Below are positions 18,325 to 22,250 of a stretch of DNA of 22,250 bases, one piece after another. A program made the position numbers and the translations under genes. Each line of letters begins with the position of its first letter. Within the stretch, counting starts at the first letter, position 1. The notes under the pieces were generated by a model. The model saw only the letters and a list, made by a program, of their open reading frames with translations. It was not told the DNA's origin and made no database searches. Source of the stretch: a virus; the IMG/VR virus record IMGVR_UViG_3300043466_000830, positions 1 to 22,250 of that record. One strand, given 5' to 3'.

Positions 18325-18473
18325 ATATCAACACCCACTTTAGGTTACTAAAGTACCAATGGTATCGTAAAGCATACGATTGGTACATTAAAGTAACTTA
18401 TCAATTTACTTTGACCGAATGTGTAGTCATTCTCGGTCTTTTTTGCTATGGCATTTACGCATTGATTTTTTAG
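18321..18473 (+). CDS. Small membrane protein of 50 residues
   Basis: 50 residues. A basic and aromatic N-terminal half (RLLKYQWYRKAYDWYIKV) is followed by one membrane helix at the C-terminus (CVVILGLFCYGIYALIF). Tail-anchored topology with cytoplasmic N-terminus by the positive-inside rule. ATGA overlap upstream, and its stop abuts the next start. Function unknown. Confidence 0.62.
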   Translation: MNINTHFRLLKYQWYRKAYDWYIKVTYQFTLTECVVILGLFCYGIYALIF

Positions 18474-18746
18474 ATGTATGATGATAAAATATTTGTAATT
18501 GCCGGCACCCATGAGCAATTTACTCAATTTGTAGTGCGCAAAGCAATCCAATTGTGGGACGGAGGTAACACTTCTGTGTCTCTGTCCGATTTTGTTTATG
18601 TGTCTGGTCCTGAAAGGCTCAAAGGATTTAACAGTGTACATGGATACTTTGTAGGCACTTTTCGCCAAAGAAAAGACATTGAGCAAATTTTAGAAATGAT
18701 TCGAATCATTAACACATTACCACACAACCATAAATTTTACTCATGA
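18474..18746 (+). CDS. Small protein of 90 residues, unknown function
   Basis: 90 residues: strand DDKIFVIAGTHEQF, helix TQFVVRKAIQLWDGG, strand FVYVSGPERLKGF, then GYFVGTFRQRKDIEQILEMI. An alpha/beta alternation with a VSGPERLKG loop. I recall similar proteins in T4-like phages but no function. Its start abuts the previous stop, and its stop overlaps the next ATG. Confidence 0.75.
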   Translation: MYDDKIFVIAGTHEQFTQFVVRKAIQLWDGGNTSVSLSDFVYVSGPERLKGFNSVHGYFVGTFRQRKDIEQILEMIRIINTLPHNHKFYS

Positions 18747-19324
18747 ATATTTTTTACCTAAACAATGATCCAAAAGTTTGTGCCGAAATGCACTTGGACA
18801 AACATGTGGTCAAGATGATTCTTGAATATGCGCAACTCATGTCCACCGCACACCGAGTGCTAGATGGATACGAAGAAATTGAAAAGCGATATGTGCATGG
18901 TTCACTACCTGCACGATGGCGTAATGTTCGTGTTTGGACTCATCCAGATGCATACATGCACAAAGGCTTGATGAAAGCCTCGCATGTTAGTCATCCGTCA
19001 AACGTTTGGCTACGTCAGAGCAAAGCTAATTACATGTGGCTGTGCCAAATGTGGCTGTGGCTCATGAAAGAATACACTCATCGTTATGGAAAACATCACG
19101 CATGTGAGAACCGAGTAGAGTATCTTATGTTTACGCCTAAGAATATTCCTAACATGCCGTTTACTGAACCGACACCTGCCATGCCTGATGCATACAAAGC
19201 ACCCGGAGATTCAATTAAATCCTATCAGAATTACTATATACATGATAAGGTCAGATTTGCAAAGTGGACTAAGCGTGAAGTTCCGCAATGGTTCACTAAT
19301 GGAGTAAGTAATGCCAACATATAA
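18743..19324 (+). CDS. Conserved T4-like phage protein (MNIFYLNNDPKVCAEMH)
   Basis: 193 residues. The N-terminus MNIFYLNNDPKVCAEMHLDK followed by HVVKMILEYAQLMSTAH is the signature of a family present in T4-like and cyanophages. Many conserved His, Trp and Tyr follow (HVSHPSNVWLRQSKANYMWL, EYTHRYGKHH, NYYIHDKVRFAKW). Distant similarity to pyrimidine-dimer glycosylase-type small helical enzymes has crossed my mind, but the sequence does not prove it. The His-rich composition suggests a metal or catalytic site. ATGA start overlap. Confidence 0.78.
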   Translation: MNIFYLNNDPKVCAEMHLDKHVVKMILEYAQLMSTAHRVLDGYEEIEKRYVHGSLPARWRNVRVWTHPDAYMHKGLMKASHVSHPSNVWLRQSKANYMWLCQMWLWLMKEYTHRYGKHHACENRVEYLMFTPKNIPNMPFTEPTPAMPDAYKAPGDSIKSYQNYYIHDKVRFAKWTKREVPQWFTNGVSNANI

Positions 19325-19547
19325 TTTTATTGACAAGAATACTGGAGAAGTAATAGAGCGTGTGATGAAGATTGCCGAGAAGGAAGAGTTTCTTCAAAAC
19401 AATCCCAATTACGAATCTATTCTATTAGGGGCTCCTTCATTAGGTGATCCGGTTCGTTTGGGCATCCGTAAACCAGATCAAGGTTTTCGTGAAGTCTTAC
19501 AAAAAGCGAAGGCGGCGCACCCCAGAGGAGATATAAACACTTTTTAA
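19311..19547 (+). CDS. FmdB-like small protein without zinc ribbon cysteines
   Basis: 78 residues, MPTYNFIDKNTGEVIERVMK, resembling the first strands of FmdB-type zinc-ribbon proteins. The usual cysteines are absent, and the C-terminus instead reads DPVRLGIRKPDQGFREVLQK and PRGDINTF. This version is common in T4-like phages, just before replication or recombination genes as here. Function unknown. It overlaps the previous gene by 14 nt. Confidence 0.75.
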   Translation: MPTYNFIDKNTGEVIERVMKIAEKEEFLQNNPNYESILLGAPSLGDPVRLGIRKPDQGFREVLQKAKAAHPRGDINTF

Positions 19548-19558
19548 AAAGGGCTTCA

Positions 19559-20335
19559 ATGGCTAGAAAAACTATACTTACCGCCAATACAGATTCTGAT
19601 ATGCCTTCAGGATCTAAAAAACAAATTACAAATTCACTAAAGATAAGGATAGATGATCTAAAGACATTCGAACCATTAACAGAGAATCAAAGAAAATTCT
19701 TTGATGCATATAAAAGAGGTGATTATTTTGTAGCACTACATGGTGTAGCAGGTACAGGCAAAACATTCATTGCAATGTATAAATCTCTAGAAGAGGTTTT
19801 GGACAAAGCAAATCCATTTAAAAAAATCATCATTGTAAGATCGGCAGTACAATCGAGAGAGATTGGCCATCTGCCAGGTGATGTTTCTGAAAAAATGGAA
19901 ATCTATCAGCAACCATATCGTCAGATTTGCGAAACATTGTTTGGTAGAAAAGACGCATGGGATAGACTTGAAGAACAAAATTATGTTGAATTTATTTCCA
20001 CTTCATTTATTCGTGGTATGTCATTTGACGATGCAATCATCATTGTCGATGAAATGCAAAACATGAATTTTGAAGAGATTGATACTGTTATGACCCGTGT
20101 GGGCTATAGGTCTAAAATTATTTGGTGTGGAGACTATCGCCAGACTGACTTGAGAAAAAGTAACGACAAATCAGGTATTCTGAAATTCTTTGATATTGCT
20201 CATCATATGAGAGCATTCACCAGAATTGAATTTGATGCCGATGATATTGTGCGTTCATCATTAGTAAAAGATTACATCATAGCGAAGATGAATTATGAAG
20301 ACAACATCGAAAAAATTAATTCTATCAAAAACTGA
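19559..20335 (+). CDS. phoH: PhoH-family ATPase
   Basis: 258 residues, a complete PhoH-like P-loop ATPase. Walker A is GVAGTGKT (62-69). The family segment RSAVQSREIGHLPGDVSEKM lies at 94-113, and Walker B IIIVDEMQN has D164-E165, followed by sensor-like IIWCGDYRQTDL. An N-terminal extension of about 40 residues precedes the QRKFFDAY motif. PhoH proteins are among the commonest phage auxiliary genes; family relatives bind ATP and some act on RNA, but their phage role is not settled. Start ATG 19559 follows AAAGGGCTTCA. The last 41 nt overlap the next gene. Confidence 0.92.
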   Translation: MARKTILTANTDSDMPSGSKKQITNSLKIRIDDLKTFEPLTENQRKFFDAYKRGDYFVALHGVAGTGKTFIAMYKSLEEVLDKANPFKKIIIVRSAVQSREIGHLPGDVSEKMEIYQQPYRQICETLFGRKDAWDRLEEQNYVEFISTSFIRGMSFDDAIIIVDEMQNMNFEEIDTVMTRVGYRSKIIWCGDYRQTDLRKSNDKSGILKFFDIAHHMRAFTRIEFDADDIVRSSLVKDYIIAKMNYEDNIEKINSIKN

Positions 20336-21098
20336 AAACAATGACCTTTTGGCATTTCTAAATCATTTTGATGATGTAAAGTGGCAATACGGTTTTCTTT
20401 CAGTTAAATTGATGAACAAGCAAATAAATCATAATCGACTAGTCATCGGCATGAGAGCGAGTGACATTCCTTTTAAAAAACTTGCAAGAAAACTTTTAGA
20501 ACTAAAATTTCCTGAAAACAGATTAATTGAACTTGAGAATCGATACTATAAAGCACATGATATTGGTTTTGCAATTGAGATTAATGATGGAGAAATAGAT
20601 TTAAGAACATACTTTGAAATTAAATATACTAATTCTATTTGGTATAACGTTAAGTCTGAGAGAATTAAAAAACAAGACTATCATACAATGCCTCTGTTCG
20701 TAGGATATAAATGGGGAATTAAAAATCAAAAAACAAGAGTGTCTCACTACAACTATATTCAGTACATGGATGGAGACAATTTGATTAAAAGAATAAATCA
20801 AATTGCGGACTACATACCAGATTGCATTGTGCGCCAACTAAAAGGAAAAACTGAAGAGCAAGTAAGAAATTACGTTGTGATGGAAGTAAAAGATGATACT
20901 ACTGATAGAGCATCATACGACATTAGATTTGATGCCAATAAAATATATCTGAAAGATTTTTCTTCCAAAGAAATTATGGAGCGTTTCAAGATAAATTTTG
21001 AAGCATTGGAAAAATATAAAAATCTTTCGATTGGCCATATTTCTGGAGGTAAAGATAAAAACGGTGAAGACTTCCTGACATTGTACTTTGTTGTCTGA
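20295..21098 (+). CDS. Protein of 267 residues, unknown function
   Basis: 267 residues, not recognised. Lys/Asn/Ile-rich and AT-rich compared with most upstream genes. A helical N-terminus (LAFLNHFDDVKWQYGF) leads into mixed alpha/beta with many basic residues (FKKLARKLLELKFPENRLIE) and a strand-rich end (ISGGKDKNGEDFLTLYFVV). No catalytic motif is evident. ATG 20295 lies inside phoH (41-nt overlap), suggesting coupled translation; the next in-frame ATG would remove most of the N-terminal domain. Its place between PhoH and an exonuclease hints at nucleic-acid metabolism. Confidence 0.72.
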   Translation: MKTTSKKLILSKTENNDLLAFLNHFDDVKWQYGFLSVKLMNKQINHNRLVIGMRASDIPFKKLARKLLELKFPENRLIELENRYYKAHDIGFAIEINDGEIDLRTYFEIKYTNSIWYNVKSERIKKQDYHTMPLFVGYKWGIKNQKTRVSHYNYIQYMDGDNLIKRINQIADYIPDCIVRQLKGKTEEQVRNYVVMEVKDDTTDRASYDIRFDANKIYLKDFSSKEIMERFKINFEALEKYKNLSIGHISGGKDKNGEDFLTLYFVV

Positions 21099-21161
21099 TA
21101 CTATATAATATGCATATCTTGCGTCCTAACTCACTTAACTACTCTTTTATGATAATTTATA

Positions 21162-21824
21162 ATGTTTTCTCATTTACCAATACAACTTGAAAATCTAAGT
21201 ACCGTAAACGTAGACGGTTCAAGATTCTATAAAACTCCGGATGGAAATTTATATCCTTCCGTAACCTCTGTCACAGGTCTTTTCAACAAGAAAGAGATTC
21301 TGGAATGGAGAAAACGTGTTGGTGAAGCAGAAGCAAATCGCATATCTACCAAGGCGGCGAGTCGTGGAACAAAAGTCCACAAGATGTGTGAGGACTACCT
21401 GAACAATGAATTGAATCTAGGCACGTTCATGCCAGACTCTGTTGCAATGTTCAAGTCTATTCAGCCTATCATAGATGAACACATTAATAATATTCATGGT
21501 ATCGAGTGCCCACTTTATTCTCATCATTTGCGTGTAGCAGGCCGTGTCGATTGTGTAGCAGAGTTTGATGGCAAACTTGCAATTGTTGACTTCAAGACTG
21601 CCAATAGGCAAAAGGACGAAGACAAAATCATCAACTATTTTATGCAGTGTGCCGCATATGCAGTCATGTTCGAAGAACGCACTGGCATTCCAGTTCCAAG
21701 AATTGCTATTGTTATCGCAGTAGATTCTGATCATCCACAGTTGTTTGTTAAGAGGCGTAACGATTACATCGGCATCTTTAAAGAGTACCGAGAGATATTT
21801 GACAGACAAACACTTTTGAGTTAA
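21162..21824 (+). CDS. PD-(D/E)XK exonuclease, RecB/Cas4/MGME1-like
   Basis: 220 residues. The nuclease motifs are in order: GTKVHKMCEDYL with H73 and E77, AGRVDCVAEFDGKLAIVDFK with metal-binding D130, D143 and K145, and the downstream QCAAYAVMFEE (motif QxxxY). This is the T4-like/cyanophage exonuclease type, related to mitochondrial MGME1 and RecB nuclease domains. It acts on DNA ends or single strands, likely in replication, recombination or host DNA breakdown. There is no iron-sulphur cysteine cluster as in Cas4. Start ATG 21162 has a weak ribosome site. A 63-nt AT-rich gap precedes it. Confidence 0.88.
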   Translation: MFSHLPIQLENLSTVNVDGSRFYKTPDGNLYPSVTSVTGLFNKKEILEWRKRVGEAEANRISTKAASRGTKVHKMCEDYLNNELNLGTFMPDSVAMFKSIQPIIDEHINNIHGIECPLYSHHLRVAGRVDCVAEFDGKLAIVDFKTANRQKDEDKIINYFMQCAAYAVMFEERTGIPVPRIAIVIAVDSDHPQLFVKRRNDYIGIFKEYREIFDRQTLLS

Positions 21825-21848
21825 AATAGTAAATACTGTGGAGGCATT

Positions 21849-22148
21849 ATGAACAAACAAGAACACGAAATCCTTTCCATTGCGCAAGAAGAATGCGCAG
21901 AGGTAATTCAATCCATTAGCAAAATCTTCCGCTTTGGATATGACGCAAAGCATCCTAACGAATCAAAAAACAATCAAGAGCGACTAGAAGAAGAAATAGG
22001 CGACCTTCAGTGTATGATCAGTTTAATGCTTGAGTTTGGATTAGTAAGAGAAGAAGCGTTAATGAAGGCTGAGGCTAAGAAGTTTGAAAAACTTAAAGTC
22101 TGGTCTAATATTTTCAAAGAGGAAAAAAATGTCAAATATGTTTGTTGA
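21849..22148 (+). CDS. MazG-like nucleotide pyrophosphohydrolase
   Basis: 99 residues. The all-alpha NTP pyrophosphatase signature is visible: EECAEVIQSISKIFRFG gives the EExxE motif (E14, E15, E18), followed by RLEEEIGDLQCMISLM, which supplies the second acidic helix (ExxxD-type). These enzymes hydrolyse (d)NTPs or ppGpp-like nucleotides to monophosphates with Mg2+; phage versions are thought to alter host nucleotide or alarmone pools. Start ATG 21849 follows GTGGAGGCATT. It ends by overlapping the next gene by 20 nt. Confidence 0.85.
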   Translation: MNKQEHEILSIAQEECAEVIQSISKIFRFGYDAKHPNESKNNQERLEEEIGDLQCMISLMLEFGLVREEALMKAEAKKFEKLKVWSNIFKEEKNVKYVC

Positions 22149-22250
22149 TGTTTCAATTTTTACAAATGCTTGCAGTCAAACTCCTGGCGAAAAAAACGCC
22201 GAACTGTACAAGAACTTAATGAAAGAAGAGTGGGAAGAATTTTGGGCCGC
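22129..22250 (+). CDS. Probable second pyrophosphohydrolase, partial
   Basis: 40 residues before the window ends: MSNMFVDVSIFTNACSQTPG then NAELYKNLMKEEWEEFWA. The pattern of a helix followed by ExxE (EEWEEF) is typical of the start of MazG/phosphoribosyl-ATP pyrophosphatase-like all-alpha domains in phages. AGAGGAAAAAA precedes the ATG. The rest lies outside the window, so the assignment is tentative. Confidence 0.6.
   Translation, partial: MSNMFVDVSIFTNACSQTPGEKNAELYKNLMKEEWEEFWA

Overview
The window looks like part of a large tailed-phage (Caudoviricetes) genome infecting a Gram-negative bacterium. The evidence is about 55 tightly packed genes (many under 100 codons, most joined by ATGA overlaps), a tRNA cluster, a PhoH-family ATPase, a RecB-type PD-(D/E)XK exonuclease, MazG-type pyrophosphohydrolases, a GP88-like protein, a DUF2828 protein, and many small conserved phage proteins of unknown function. 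Promoters are textbook sigma70 (perfect TTGACA, 16-17 bp spacers). A freshwater betaproteobacterial host is possible, but nothing here proves it. No capsid, tail, portal, terminase or polymerase gene is present.

Layout. (1) Bases 1-2329, plus strand: a DUF2828 protein (helical N-terminus plus von Willebrand A-like domain, broadly Ro60-like in layout) lies between two tRNA-like but non-canonical RNAs (7-66 and 1515-1597). Three tRNAs follow (CAT; an odd long-variable-arm species reading TAT; Leu-TAA), with an SGNH hydrolase between the first and second. (2) Bases 2330-6383, minus strand: an operon of five membrane or secreted proteins. In transcription order these are an Asn/Thr/Ser-repeat protein with signal peptide and C-terminal membrane helix, a 577-residue secreted protein, a membrane-anchored coiled-coil protein, a 52-residue protein and a 164-residue membrane protein. 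They look like envelope or virion-surface proteins, but their function is unknown. (3) Bases 6538-19547, plus strand: about 44 small genes typical of a phage accessory or host-takeover region. Recognisable members are a GIY-YIG protein, a winged-helix protein with a histone-H1-like tail, a HAD 5'-nucleotidase, a WYL_2/DUF2693 protein, an Api92-like protein and a GP88-like protein. (4) Bases 19559-22250: nucleic-acid and nucleotide metabolism (PhoH, an unknown 267-residue protein, a PD-(D/E)XK exonuclease and two MazG-like proteins, the last cut by the window end).

Regulation is the most coherent signal. Ten copies of the dyad GTTG-N8-CAAC occur. Seven sit directly upstream of a perfect TTGACA -35 box, at 4 bp (four promoters) or 14 bp (two promoters), one helical turn apart, with one outlier at 0 bp. 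Three of these promoters place the -10 box only 6-7 nt before the start codon, predicting leaderless mRNAs. Two intergenic modules (8511-8692 and 17046-17248) are diverged copies of each other, and two other promoter modules (14131-14224 and 14754-14841) are also related. This suggests one DNA-binding regulator coordinating a set of dispersed, probably early, promoters.

The best candidate for an undescribed system is the DUF2828 gene with its flanking tRNA-like RNAs, reminiscent of bacterial Ro60-Y RNA loci. This is a hypothesis from hand folding and gene order only.
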